Below are positions 8,639 to 18,636 of a DNA stretch of 64,000 nt, piece by piece. Every line of letters starts with the position of its first letter. The first letter of the stretch is position 1. Below the pieces are notes generated by a model that made no database searches, had not been told where the DNA came from, and saw only the letters and a list, made by a program, of their open reading frames with translations. The translations under genes and the position numbers were made by a program. This stretch comes from Pythium myriotylum (taxonomy: Eukaryota > Oomycota > Peronosporomycetes > Pythiales > Pythiaceae): the NCBI GenBank assembly GCA_023091665.1, contig JALJCQ010000017.1, forward strand, positions 372,001 through 436,000, read 5' to 3'.

Positions 8639-11119
8639 ATGGACGATGAACTCGTGTCGGAGACGCTCTCTGCGCTGCTCAATCTCACCCCAACGGAGAA
8701 CAGCGGCGCAGAGAGGGTCACCGCCGCAACCGCCATATCTCACTTGCTATCCACGCGCTCTGTCAGTGAGCGTACGGCACGGCTCATCGTGGGAGAAGGG
8801 AAATGTGATGAATGCTACTGCACTTTAGGCCAACTGGTCCAGCAAGACGACTGTGAGTGCCCCTGTCACTGCCAATGCTGCTGCCCGCCAGCCTTCCATT
8901 GCCTGAAGGATTGCGTCTGTGCCTGCGAGTGTCATTACGAGGCAGCTTCAGACGAGGAGATGGAGAGTGGCCCAGAAACTCAAGTGGATCTCGGGCAAGT
9001 TGAACTGGACTCCAGCAACGACGAGAGGGCCGAGAGACCAGATATTAGCTCCGGAGACGAATCTGATGAAGGAACGAGCACTATCGAGAAGGAGACGACA
9101 GGCATGGACCCACAATTGACAGTAGAGGAAGATGAGGAGATGGACGAAAACCTACTTCCCGTGCCGGCCGCGCTGGAAGACCTCTCAAATGGAGATCTTC
9201 TCGACTGCCTCGTAAAGTGTCTTGACGCGGATGGCGTCCAAGCAGCAGACCAAGCGCGACAGGTTCTGCGCCGACTGTTTACCCGTTTATACAACAATCT
9301 TGCGAGCAGCGGGCCGGAGCTCAAGAATGAGGGCAACAAACATCTCCCAAATCTGAAAGCGGGCGAGGATGACTTTCTCTTTGAGTATATAGCCACTTTG
9401 AGGCAGTATCTCCGGTACCACCCATCGCGGATTCTGGCGGCTGTGAAAGATGTGGCTCTAGCTGGTCGACGCTCTAACTGGGACTTCGAACGAGTGCTGC
9501 GAATCCGAGCTACGTCTGCAAAAACTCCACGCGATCCGCCCACAAATGGGTGGCAAACAGGGACAGCCACAGCTCCCTTCCTGCCGAGACCGCCAGCGAT
9601 CCCAGCTTTCAGATTCGACCCAGCCGTCTATTCACCCGAGGAGAGCGAGCGGTTCAAAGCGGTTTGCGAACAAGAACATGCTTTCGCGACGACAACGCGT
9701 ACACCAAGTGATGACGAGTGGACAGTGATCATGGGGCTCATGGCAGGGACGATCATAGCAGGAGCAATGCCACAATTCCTCAAGCGATGTTTTACCATTT
9801 CGCAAATGGTCTGGATCCACGATCAGATCGTCAAGAAGGCGGAAGGTGAATTGTGGGCGCCACTCCCGCGCGGTTCTAAGGTCTACAATTTTAACCAGAC
9901 TACCAGACGACTCGTAGAGGAACTACGGCAAGGAGCTGCCCACCAACGCTGGACGGATCCACAATTCGAACGCATGCTTACGCTGGTGAAGACAGTCGTT
10001 TATAACCCAGACTTACATGCGCTGCATTTTTTCTTCTTCACGAAGTTTGATCCGATTCAGTTTGAAGGAATGGAAATCCCTTTCCGTTCATCGCGTTTGA
10101 CCCTACGAAATCCAGACACGAAGCTCAGACGTAGCGAAAATAATCACGGACTACCCACTGATGAAGACGATGGACTCGAGAACGACCGCTACCAAGCTCA
10201 TTATAAGTTCCGGCTAGTCAACGTGCCACGAACGTTCGACCTCATGGCCCTCATCGCACACCTGCAAGAGAGAACCCGAAATAGCCTTAAATCAGCAGTG
10301 CCTTTGGATACGTATGGCCCGTATGCGGAAGGATCGGTGATGTGGGACGTTTACGCGAAAACAGCCAAATGTCCAAATGAACTAGTTGATATACATCGCA
10401 TTAACTGGGACGGACATGTCATCATGGTGCAACATCGACCGGGCGAAGGATTGCAGCCCTGTATGCAATGTGCTCGTGTGGGGCACAAGACAACAGCCTG
10501 CCCAACTCCTAAGGAGGAATGGGATGCCACCACGATCACTGTATCTGCTACACAGATCACGACAAAGTGTGTCACACGACCTGGATGGAAAAACCTCGAT
10601 GATGTGAAGCACATTTTCACAACTTTGCGGGACGCGAACGGAGGAGTTACCACGAACACCCGGGAGCAGCGAGGAGATTTGCCTGCAAACGATGGTGACG
10701 TGCAGACGAAGCAGATACCGTCAACTTGCAACGCACGAAAGAAACCGAGGAGCGACCCGAGGAGGCCAAAACATCGAAAACACAGACGGACCAGGCTGAG
10801 GGAGAGCACGACGCAAGCGCGCCACTGCGGACGAAGGACAACAACGTCTTCACGCCAGTCGTGTCCAAAAGGCAGCGTAGGAAGAAAAAGCACAGCAACG
10901 CGGGGGTACAAGGCGCCACCACTACCAGTACACACGAAGATCAACATTCCGCGCAAGATACCAAACTGGAGACGTCATCCAACCGATATATCGATCTTAC
11001 CAAAGACGACGGCTCAGAAGACGAATCGGATAGCGATGATTCCCCAGAGGCAGAGGAGGCCGGCCAATCCCAACCGAACACAGAGGAGGCGACAGCAACA
11101 ACACCGACAGAGACGATGA
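8639..11119 (+). CDS. LINE ORF1, gag-like, with cysteine-rich module and CCHC zinc knuckle
   Basis: First in-frame ATG of the element at 8639, leaving ~244 bp of 5' UTR (the frame is open upstream). Early on there is a dense cysteine-rich segment (about 8803-8940) with repeated CEC, CHC and CCC clusters, then an acidic region, a long helical region, and a CCHC zinc knuckle, CMQCARVGHKTTAC, at about 10458-10500. Such knuckles bind the element RNA in ORF1 proteins. From about 10710 the frame turns into arginine-rich low complexity while the neighbouring frame becomes coding-like and acidic, so genuine coding most likely passes to the frame of the next entry there. The stated end is only the stop of this frame. 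Confidence 0.75.
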   Translation: MDDELVSETLSALLNLTPTENSGAERVTAATAISHLLSTRSVSERTARLIVGEGKCDECYCTLGQLVQQDDCECPCHCQCCCPPAFHCLKDCVCACECHYEAASDEEMESGPETQVDLGQVELDSSNDERAERPDISSGDESDEGTSTIEKETTGMDPQLTVEEDEEMDENLLPVPAALEDLSNGDLLDCLVKCLDADGVQAADQARQVLRRLFTRLYNNLASSGPELKNEGNKHLPNLKAGEDDFLFEYIATLRQYLRYHPSRILAAVKDVALAGRRSNWDFERVLRIRATSAKTPRDPPTNGWQTGTATAPFLPRPPAIPAFRFDPAVYSPEESERFKAVCEQEHAFATTTRTPSDDEWTVIMGLMAGTIIAGAMPQFLKRCFTISQMVWIHDQIVKKAEGELWAPLPRGSKVYNFNQTTRRLVEELRQGAAHQRWTDPQFERMLTLVKTVVYNPDLHALHFFFFTKFDPIQFEGMEIPFRSSRLTLRNPDTKLRRSENNHGLPTDEDDGLENDRYQAHYKFRLVNVPRTFDLMALIAHLQERTRNSLKSAVPLDTYGPYAEGSVMWDVYAKTAKCPNELVDIHRINWDGHVIMVQHRPGEGLQPCMQCARVGHKTTACPTPKEEWDATTITVSATQITTKCVTRPGWKNLDDVKHIFTTLRDANGGVTTNTREQRGDLPANDGDVQTKQIPSTCNARKKPRSDPRRPKHRKHRRTRLRESTTQARHCGRRTTTSSRQSCPKGSVGRKSTATRGYKAPPLPVHTKINIPRKIPNWRRHPTDISILPKTTAQKTNRIAMIPQRQRRPANPNRTQRRRQQQHRQRR

Positions 11120-12049
11120 CAGACCACGAGGTGTTAGATGCTGCGATCAATCAAGCAAAAATGGAGCGCGCCAGAGAGACGCTGCGGGTACAAGTACAAA
11201 CCCGCACTGAACCAGTTGATCTAGCGGGCATCACCGCAGCTATAGATCGGGCCCGCCCGCATCTGACAAGCAAGGCTTCGGATGCTTGGGTGTTGGAAGC
11301 GATCGGAGGGAGGCTCACGGACACGCCGGCAACCGGAAATTGCCAATATTACGCCGTGATCGAGAGTCTGATGCATCGAGAGATCAAATCTATAAACGAC
11401 GCGGCGTACGTGGAGGGACTCACGTCTATCTTGAAATATGGAATGTATCTGGCGCACTTGACTGCATCCCCGGAGGACCGCGAAGACACCAACGTGTGGT
11501 CAATTATCGATACACCGGAGGGGACTCCGACGGATCTGTCAAAGCTAGAGCAACTGACCAGAGTTCAACAATTCTACCGCGAAGTGGCAATGAGTCCATC
11601 AGCTCTAAATGTCTCTTTACCAACTCAGTGGTGGGGAAGGCTCGATACGATGCGCATGGTGGTGAAATTCACACGACGACCGATCTTTCTGATCACAAAT
11701 TCGTCAGACCCGACTAACTGTTATCTCAATGTCATCCGCATCCAGAACACCAAGATGGGGGGGGGGGGGGGGGGAGCATGCGGCAATACTGCAACCGGGA
11801 GTCGAAGAGTGGCTCAACATGATCCAAACCACCTGCGCCAGTATCGGAACTGCCCCGATCGTACTTCATTACAGCGGAAATCATTACTCGAGCGTCTTCT
11901 TCGGACGAGCAGCGGCACCAACCACAGCCACAGCACCAAAGAAACTCAAGACTGTGAAATTGCAAGACTTCCGGAACAAGACGACGGGATCAACACAGCG
12001 ACTGAACGCCAAACCAAACAACACAGAGGAGAAAACCGGACGGGCATAA
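10726..12049 (+). pseudogene. LINE ORF1 continuation with OTU-like cysteine protease domain, broken at an 18-base G run
   Basis: Coding-like frame from about 10705: an acidic linker (LTKDDGSEDESDSDDSPEAE), then a globular domain with TGNCQYYAVIESL at about 11330, which resembles the catalytic cysteine motif of OTU proteases (usually DGNC.(Y/F)RA). After the G run at 11757-11774 the frame changes; in the new frame lies LHYSGNHYSSVFF (about 11863-11901), a match to the OTU catalytic histidine block. Together they suggest a complete OTU fold split by slippage in the G run. OTU-like domains are known from some non-LTR elements; a role in processing the element's polyprotein or deubiquitination is inference. 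The frame ends at TAA 12047-12049. Confidence 0.7.
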
Positions 12050-12052
12050 ACG

Positions 12053-13051
12053 TTGGCATCATCGGTACGACTCACAGACACGGATCTGCTAGACTTTCTG
12101 ACAGAAGCGAGTTGGACGACCCCAGAAAAAGTAGAGATCATGAAAGTCTTACTCTCCGGTGACACCAACTACAAAGAACAATTGGCTTCAGCATCGCCAA
12201 GAGGAAGGAGCAGCACAGACGACGACCAGGGGGAGGTGACAAGTGATGATGAGGAACGTGACACCAGCGGTTCGGTGTACACGCCGCCCAGCGGCGAGGA
12301 CGAAAGCTCAGGTGCCACGCCACCCTATCAGGCACGCAGCATAGTCTCCCAAGGTGATGCCGAGTATCGTACGTGGGCAGAAGACCGATGGCGGCCAGTA
12401 CAAGAGGAATGGCTAGCCCAGTACAATGAGCCACTGCCAGCGTTAACGCAGGGCAAGGAGCTCATGAAGATCGCCAGGAAGACACCGGAACGGCTCTGTG
12501 AGGCTGGGAAGTGGTCCCAAAATCCCTTAGTCCTGTTGGAGCATCTACAGATACAACAGATCAAGGATTGGATGGAACCATACTGGATGCAACACTGTCT
12601 CCGATGTCTCGACGAAGCAACGGAATTGGTAATGGATTCCACGATACGACCAGCGCTCGATGATTGGGTGGCGAGCATACGAGCGGCGCCCAGTTCCCGC
12701 GTGGCAAAGGAATTGCTTCACAACGCGTCGGCTTGGAAAATGCTGGAAGAGTACGCTCCGGGCACGACAGGAGGACCTACAGCCGACCCAATCTTCACGC
12801 TCAAGTACAAACAACTCAATGCTTTCATTCTAGTCCTCGACCAACTCTTTCCTGATCTAGCGTGGAGGATCCTCCGCGCGGCGAAATGGGAGGGAGAGCT
12901 AGAGGGAGTAACATTAGTGACAGCATATGCCCAAAACGAGGGATTCCGAGCCACGATGTCAACGGCCATCAAGGCCAAGTCATGGAACCCCATTGAGACT
13001 TACATACATGAGTTACAGGAGGCCACGGCCGAGATACCGACCAGATACTAA
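12053..13051 (+). CDS. LINE-encoded protein of unknown function, ~330 residues
   Basis: Same frame as the histidine part of the OTU domain, just after its TAA. There is no ATG near the start (first ATG at about 12138), so it may be translated by read-through, by reinitiation, or be the remainder of a longer ORF with a nonsense mutation. Acidic serine-rich N-terminus, then a helical, tryptophan-containing domain (WAEDRWRPVQEEWLAQYNEP, DWMEPYWMQHCLRCLDEATE). It overlaps the endonuclease/RT ORF by about 125 bases in another frame. I recognise no family. Confidence 0.5.
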   Translation: MASSVRLTDTDLLDFLTEASWTTPEKVEIMKVLLSGDTNYKEQLASASPRGRSSTDDDQGEVTSDDEERDTSGSVYTPPSGEDESSGATPPYQARSIVSQGDAEYRTWAEDRWRPVQEEWLAQYNEPLPALTQGKELMKIARKTPERLCEAGKWSQNPLVLLEHLQIQQIKDWMEPYWMQHCLRCLDEATELVMDSTIRPALDDWVASIRAAPSSRVAKELLHNASAWKMLEEYAPGTTGGPTADPIFTLKYKQLNAFILVLDQLFPDLAWRILRAAKWEGELEGVTLVTAYAQNEGFRATMSTAIKAKSWNPIETYIHELQEATAEIPTRY

Positions 13052-16000
13052 GGGCATCCCAAAAGCATCGCGACAGGACGATTCGCACGACGACCCGCCG
13101 CGCGAAGTCAATTATGCATCGTGGATCCATGGCTTCTTCGACCGAGCTCAACGGCGCGCGTTACCAAAAACGGCCCGCTACCCGGTCGATGCAACGGTGG
13201 GGATTCTTACACAAAATGTGAGGGGGTTCAAAGGGCAGCACGACAATCAAGAACTATGGATGAATGGGTGGAAGCAGAAAATGAACGGGAAGAAGATAGT
13301 CTGCATTGCAGTCCAAGAGTTGCATGTGGCGTCCAATAGAGAAGCAGCTCAATTGGAAGCGAAATGGTGTCGAATGTGGGGGATCAAGCCTGACCCCCTT
13401 CAGCGCCTGACTTTCTGCACTGTCACGCCGGAGAAGGCACGAGGAGTCGGATTCTTGCTCCATCCATCGTTACGGACGGACGGTTTTAAAGCTTCCGAGG
13501 ATCACGTGCAGGATGGGCGGCTATTGGTTATCACATCAGCGACAACGAGATACATCAATGTGTACGCGCCAAATTCGGCGACGAAGAGAGAACGATTCTT
13601 CGACGGGATCTCGGAACGTTTGCAGAAGGAGGACAAGGTCACCTATTGTGTGGGGGATTTTAATTGTGTTATGGATGCAGCGCAGGACAGAGTGCGTCAG
13701 GGGAAGTGGGGGATAACCAGATGCGAGAGTCCAGCATTGGGGAGATTTATTCACGACTGGACACTCGTGGACGCGGTAGATCAACATCGGGAAAAGACGA
13801 CCCCGATCGGCCACCTCACCTATTGGCAAGGCACGACAGGGGCACGATTGGATCGAATATATGTCTCCGCGAAACACAAAGCTTGGGTAATTGACGTCGA
13901 AGTGGTCACTCCAGCAGCACATTCCGATCATTCTGGAGTGATTGCATGGGTCAGAAATCCGCTAACACGATCAATCAAACGAGGGCTCCAGCCAACACCA
14001 TACCCGATCCGCGGCCGCGATCCGGATATTATCGAACGGAATATCGGAGTCGGGGTCTGCCGTATTTTGGAAAGAGCCCGGGCTGACCACCTCGGCATGG
14101 ACGAGGCAGTGCAACTCTTTGTTCAAAGTCTCCGACAGGTGCAGAAAGATGAACGCAGACGCGCAAAACGGCAACAACGACGGCGCGACCAACGGGCACG
14201 TCGCCAGATCCAAACCCTCGCAGATCTAATCGACTATATCCAGGGGAGAGTCCAGCGGCAACGGCGGCAGAGTCATCATACCACGATTCTCCATCGGAGC
14301 GGTAACTCAGCACATCTATTCAAACGGCTTGTCCGCATGGATCAACGACGGTTGATTCCACAGATCCAACGGCAGACAGTGACCGAGGAGACGGACGATA
14401 GGCCGGTGGCCGACGTTCTGGCGGCGGAACTACACCACATCTTCGGAACGCGACACGCTACGGTGCCCACAGAAGAAATGCGCGATGTGTGCAACCAGTT
14501 ATACAACATCCCTGAGGAACATCAATTAACAGCAGCCGACCGGGACCTGCTCATGGGAGACATCACTGAAGATGAGGTGGTGCAGGCGCTGAAGCATTTG
14601 GGGAGACACAAAGCGGCAGGACCAGATCGGCTAAACAACGACTTCTACAAGGATTGGGGTAGTTTATTAGCTCCGTGGCTTGCCGCCACATTTACACATA
14701 TGGTGCGAGGCCAACCACCCCCCACCTCTTTCTCCGAAGCTCTCATTATTCCTGTCCCAAAGGCGGGAGACCCGACACTTGCGACCAACTACCGACCTAT
14801 CTCACTACTCCAGTCGAGTTATAAAATATTCATGAAAATACTGGCAGAACGGGTGCAACGCAGTCTCGGAAAAATCATCAACCAAGATCAAAATGGGTTT
14901 GTACGGGGTCGCAGCCTTGATGACAATGTGCACATGATGCAGGCGATTCTCAACCAAGCTGCTATCGCCGACGAGCCAACCGGCGCCATAGTGTTAGTGG
15001 ATTTCCAGAAAGCCTACGATTCGGTCGATCGCAATTTCTTGTGGATGGCGATGGAAGATTTTGGATACCCGCAAGGATTCATACAGCTGGTCCAGAGCTT
15101 ACATACCAACACACGGACACACATCGTAGCAAACGGGGAAGTATCCGAAGAGTTCGCTATTGTATCAGGTATACGACAAGGATGTCCGCTGGCGCCCTTA
15201 CTATTCCTACTCGCGGCGGAGACGTTGAAATATGCTTTACAGGCCGATGACTCGATCCACGGCATCACGATTCATGGCATGATCGGCCAGCACGTGCACA
15301 CGCTATCGGCTTTCGTCGACGATTCAGCGGTTTTCCTCGAATCCACGACAATGGTAGCAGCATTGGAAGAAGTTCTTCGGAAATTTGGGGCTGTCACCGG
15401 ACTACGAGCACAACCACACAAAAGCCATGCACTCGTACTCGATCCGCACTTTTCGGGAACGCACCTAGGGCAGTTTCCAGTCGTACCACACGGACATACC
15501 GTTCCATACCTTGGAGTAGAAATCGGGATTGGGGATATAACGGCAGCCAACTGGACCAAGAGGATCAACAAGCTGCAAACTCGACTGGGTATGCTCAGCA
15601 GATACACCACCGGCGTCAGCGACAGAGTGCAAGTCATCAACCTCGCTGCAACACCAAGTGTTCTGTTCACGGCCCGTTTCTTTCCCCCTCCAGCTTCGGT
15701 GCAAACACAAATTGATTCGATATGGCGGCAGTATATATGGAAAGGAACTATCCGGCAGGAAGAAGTGAGAGCCCACAAACTCGTGCGTGAAGTAATGGAA
15801 CTGCCCAAACGGTTAGGGGGAGTCGGACTTAGGGACTATCGAGGGGCAACTCTCGTGCAGGCGGCAACGGCATTGCTCCGGTGGAATTCTCGACCGCAGA
15901 ACAAGTACTGGGAAGCCTTTCGACAGAACCTACACCCAAAGACGAATCCACCGCTAATATTCCCAAGCCACGCGCATCAACGGTCTTCTCCAATGACAGG

Positions 16001-17228
16001 CGCCGCACAAACGCGGACATCGGCACTGCAGTTGATCAACGCCGTTCTCGGTCGGACATATGCGCACCCAGAGCACCTGACGACCAACAAAACCAGCCTA
16101 CTCAGTGCGTGGACAACACCTTGGGCAGGTATCCAATGGGCATCCACACGCAGTGGAATATTCCAAGTGCCCAAAGAACTGATGCCGCAACTGACAGCGA
16201 CCCAAACAGCAACGTACGCGGCGATGCCGGCTGAAATCAGAACCTTCTGGGAGTATTTCCCCTGGCGACATAATACCTGGATAAGGGAGGCGAACGGAAC
16301 AACGATGGGAGGCAGACTATACAACAACATCCGCCCGCAAACGATCAAGGAACTCCAGCTAGTTGAACTCGGACCGGGATTTTACCGTTTCGCAAACCCG
16401 TTGAACGACCCGTTCCGACTCAAACGCCAGTCACTTCAAAAGCTCGGTAGATGGCTCAGCGTGATAGTGAGCAACCTCCCGCGGCTAGCGATGGACGAGC
16501 ACCAAGACACCGCACGAGTATACGCTACTGGACCCAATCCCACTTTCGACAAATACGAGTGGGTGGCTCGCCCAGATCTAACATTAGAGGGACTACTATT
16601 GACGATGAAGTGGGAAGCGGTGAGCGCAACCCAGCCGAAGGCGACGATACGAGCACATTATCACGGATGGACGAGACCTCTGAGCTTTACAGCCATCGGT
16701 ACGGATGAGGAAACAGAGCGAGATATGGAACGGCTGAAGAATGGCCTGCCGGTGCTACTAGCAGGCGATCCACACTTTCAATCGGCACCGACGATGCTCC
16801 CGATCCTTACCAGTGTACCTGCGCAGCATCACGCCCTACGACGACTCACTCGGGCTTTGATCAAACCAGCGACTGAACGCACAGAGATCGGTCTGTCCAA
16901 GCTGGAGCAACGACTAGACCGACAGCAGAGACAGAACCCGGAAATCAGCGGGCACCTCCAGGGCATCTCATTGCAAGCCCTGACTCACCGGCGATGGGGA
17001 GTGACGGAGTACCAGCGATTCTTCTGGTACCGGTTGGTACTGGGTGCTCTGAACTTACGGGACCTAGCAGGACGGAAGATGGAGTGTCCACATTTCTTTT
17101 GCGACGAAAACGGTGAGTACAACTTGGACCACGTCTTCTGGAAATGTCGAGGCGCCAGACGGTTTTGGAACGAGCTTCTCGAACGATGGACTGGAGCCCC
17201 GGTGGAGGCAGAAGAGGCGAAAGCTTAA
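12927..17228 (+). CDS. LINE ORF2: AP-type endonuclease and reverse transcriptase
   Basis: ATG at 12927, 1,433 codons. The endonuclease domain lies at about 13195-13950 with LTQNVRGFKG, VQELHV, NVYAPN, GDFNCVMD, TGARLDRIYVS and HSDHSGV, the APE-family blocks including the catalytic Asn/Asp/His motifs. The reverse transcriptase lies at about 14570-15450: KAAGPDRLNNDFYK, PVPKAGD, NYRPISLL, QNGFVRGRSLDDN, LVDFQKAYDSVDR, SGIRQGCPLAP, and the catalytic AFVDDSAVF at about 15309. A cysteine/histidine motif (CPHFF....NLDHVFWKC) near 17085-17150 follows, as in many LINEs. The stop at 17226-17228 is premature: homologous-looking coding (HLWSVICTTVMQTIWLLRNTG) continues in another frame after about 17250. 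Confidence 0.92.
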   Translation: MPKTRDSEPRCQRPSRPSHGTPLRLTYMSYRRPRPRYRPDTKGIPKASRQDDSHDDPPREVNYASWIHGFFDRAQRRALPKTARYPVDATVGILTQNVRGFKGQHDNQELWMNGWKQKMNGKKIVCIAVQELHVASNREAAQLEAKWCRMWGIKPDPLQRLTFCTVTPEKARGVGFLLHPSLRTDGFKASEDHVQDGRLLVITSATTRYINVYAPNSATKRERFFDGISERLQKEDKVTYCVGDFNCVMDAAQDRVRQGKWGITRCESPALGRFIHDWTLVDAVDQHREKTTPIGHLTYWQGTTGARLDRIYVSAKHKAWVIDVEVVTPAAHSDHSGVIAWVRNPLTRSIKRGLQPTPYPIRGRDPDIIERNIGVGVCRILERARADHLGMDEAVQLFVQSLRQVQKDERRRAKRQQRRRDQRARRQIQTLADLIDYIQGRVQRQRRQSHHTTILHRSGNSAHLFKRLVRMDQRRLIPQIQRQTVTEETDDRPVADVLAAELHHIFGTRHATVPTEEMRDVCNQLYNIPEEHQLTAADRDLLMGDITEDEVVQALKHLGRHKAAGPDRLNNDFYKDWGSLLAPWLAATFTHMVRGQPPPTSFSEALIIPVPKAGDPTLATNYRPISLLQSSYKIFMKILAERVQRSLGKIINQDQNGFVRGRSLDDNVHMMQAILNQAAIADEPTGAIVLVDFQKAYDSVDRNFLWMAMEDFGYPQGFIQLVQSLHTNTRTHIVANGEVSEEFAIVSGIRQGCPLAPLLFLLAAETLKYALQADDSIHGITIHGMIGQHVHTLSAFVDDSAVFLESTTMVAALEEVLRKFGAVTGLRAQPHKSHALVLDPHFSGTHLGQFPVVPHGHTVPYLGVEIGIGDITAANWTKRINKLQTRLGMLSRYTTGVSDRVQVINLAATPSVLFTARFFPPPASVQTQIDSIWRQYIWKGTIRQEEVRAHKLVREVMELPKRLGGVGLRDYRGATLVQAATALLRWNSRPQNKYWEAFRQNLHPKTNPPLIFPSHAHQRSSPMTGAAQTRTSALQLINAVLGRTYAHPEHLTTNKTSLLSAWTTPWAGIQWASTRSGIFQVPKELMPQLTATQTATYAAMPAEIRTFWEYFPWRHNTWIREANGTTMGGRLYNNIRPQTIKELQLVELGPGFYRFANPLNDPFRLKRQSLQKLGRWLSVIVSNLPRLAMDEHQDTARVYATGPNPTFDKYEWVARPDLTLEGLLLTMKWEAVSATQPKATIRAHYHGWTRPLSFTAIGTDEETERDMERLKNGLPVLLAGDPHFQSAPTMLPILTSVPAQHHALRRLTRALIKPATERTEIGLSKLEQRLDRQQRQNPEISGHLQGISLQALTHRRWGVTEYQRFFWYRLVLGALNLRDLAGRKMECPHFFCDENGEYNLDHVFWKCRGARRFWNELLERWTGAPVEAEEAKA

Positions 17229-18185
17229 ATCTTCACGCGGAGAAGCCCACGGCCACGAGACGACCTGATCAAAACCCTCCAACTCAACGAAGAACCGCTT
17301 GCGAGTCGCTCCACCTCACTAGAACACCTATGGTCGGTGATTTGCACAACAGTCATGCAGACTATCTGGCTCCTTCGCAATACGGGAGCTTTTCATGAAG
17401 CCCACTACACACCCAACCAGTACTCCAATTCACTCTGGGCGGCAGCAGAGAAGCAGCTGGATGCTGTGTATCTATATCCAGACCCAGAGATCGAGGGAAG
17501 TTTCACCACCGCACGATCTTAAGCTATTAGAGCCAACTCCGCACGACAGCCCCCCGGACACAAGAAGTGCACAGAGAAGTCCGACTCTATTTTGACGGAG
17601 GCCAGGGGCAACCCTGGAGAGGCTGGTAGCGGTTGCGTCATACTCGAGCGACTACCGTCAGAAGCAGAGTGGAAGCTCACATGGTTGGCGTCTATATACG
17701 TCGGCCCGCACAACACCAACAACGAGGCAGAACACATTGCAATGAACTATGGTGTCCAAGAATGCGTGCGGCGTTATGAGAACCAGACAGTTGACATCAC
17801 CATTATCGGAGACAGTGAACTCGTACTGAGACAGATCACGGGCCTCACCAGATGCAAATCCGGACGATTAGATCGACACCGTCGCCGAACGACGCGACTC
17901 CTGAGTTCGCTCGCACGGGTGACGGTACGACACACCCTCCGGACCGGCAACAAAATGGCCGACCACCTCGCCAATGTGGCTATGGATACAAACACAACCC
18001 AGCACGCGACTGTCGTATGGACAGACATCGACTCACCCGTTCAGACCTACCTCGATAACGACGCGTCACATGCGCACAGACCAATCACCCCACGACACGA
18101 CCTGAGAAAAGACATCCAACGGGCCATTCGCGAACAGGAGGCGGTTTCAATCACACCCAAGCGCAAACGCACACGGTCGCACTAG
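17229..18185 (+). pseudogene. LINE ORF2 C-terminus with RNase H domain, frameshifted
   Basis: Two frames carry the rest of ORF2. About 17250-17522 encodes a linker; 17592-18185 encodes an RNase HI domain with GSGCVI, NNEAEHIAMNYG, IIGDSELVLRQI, and NKMADHLANVAMD, which hold the catalytic Glu and Asp positions. The first motif is split: YFDGG is read in one frame (about 17587) and RGNPGEAGSG in the next, so an indel sits at about 17600. Known role: removal of the RNA strand during element replication. The TAG at 18183 is followed by ~70 bases and the A tail. Confidence 0.8.
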
Positions 18186-18267
18186 ATACCGACGAGGAGT
18201 CGATATGACGGGCAGTCACCTTAGCTGTACTGACAATCTAACTCCTGGAAATAAAAAAAAAAAAAAC

Positions 18268-18281
18268 TAACGTGCGGTTGT
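18268..18281 (+). repeat. 3' target-site duplication of the LINE, after the poly(A) tail
   Basis: Identical 14-mer directly after the A-run at about 18253-18266 (one C between). It defines the 3' end of the element. Confidence 0.93.
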
Positions 18282-18636
18282 CGCGCGGACGGCTGCAACA
18301 GCCAGCGAGCCCACGAGCCGGATCGGCCCGGCGAAGCCGTGCGCTCTTAGCCACCCGGTCAACTCCATCTCGCCGGGAGCTCGCGGTCGAGCCAGTGGCG
18401 ACCAACGGCCTCTTCGTCTCATTCGACTGCCTTTGGCTTCATAGTCGCTCCGTGTGTTCGTGAGAAATCGTAACTATGGGACCCGAGATGAGGCTGTGAT
18501 ACTCCGCCAAAGAGTTTTGTTCATGATGAGTCAGTTTTGGTGTTTTCAAAAGTTTTACGCAACATATACCGTCGGACGCATCAAATCCCAGAGGGCACGA
18601 AATCAGTACAATGTCGGGTAGCCCCGAGTTCAAGTA
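18282..18636. other. 3' flank of the LINE, no gene recognised
   Basis: GC-rich segment (18282-18400) then AT-richer sequence into the 3' region of membrane-family copy B. It is the continuation of the pre-insertion locus at 8380. No coding or RNA feature recognised. Confidence 0.4.

Larger units (their letters stand above)
8381..18281 (+). mobile_element. Full-length non-LTR retrotransposon (LINE) with target-site duplication
   Basis: Element body 8395-18267, about 9.9 kb, bounded by a perfect 14-bp direct repeat TAACGTGCGGTTGT (8381-8394 and 18268-18281) and ending in a run of A. Internal order: cysteine-rich and CCHC gag-like ORF, OTU-like protease segment, an unknown 330-residue ORF, AP-endonuclease plus reverse transcriptase, C-terminal zinc-like motif, RNase H. 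These are hallmarks of target-primed retrotransposition by an APE-type LINE carrying RNase H; I cannot place the clade. Perfect TSD and tail imply a recent insertion, yet several frames are interrupted (near 10.7, 11.77, 17.23 and 17.60 kb), so this copy is probably inactive unless some shifts are sequencing errors. Confidence 0.93.
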
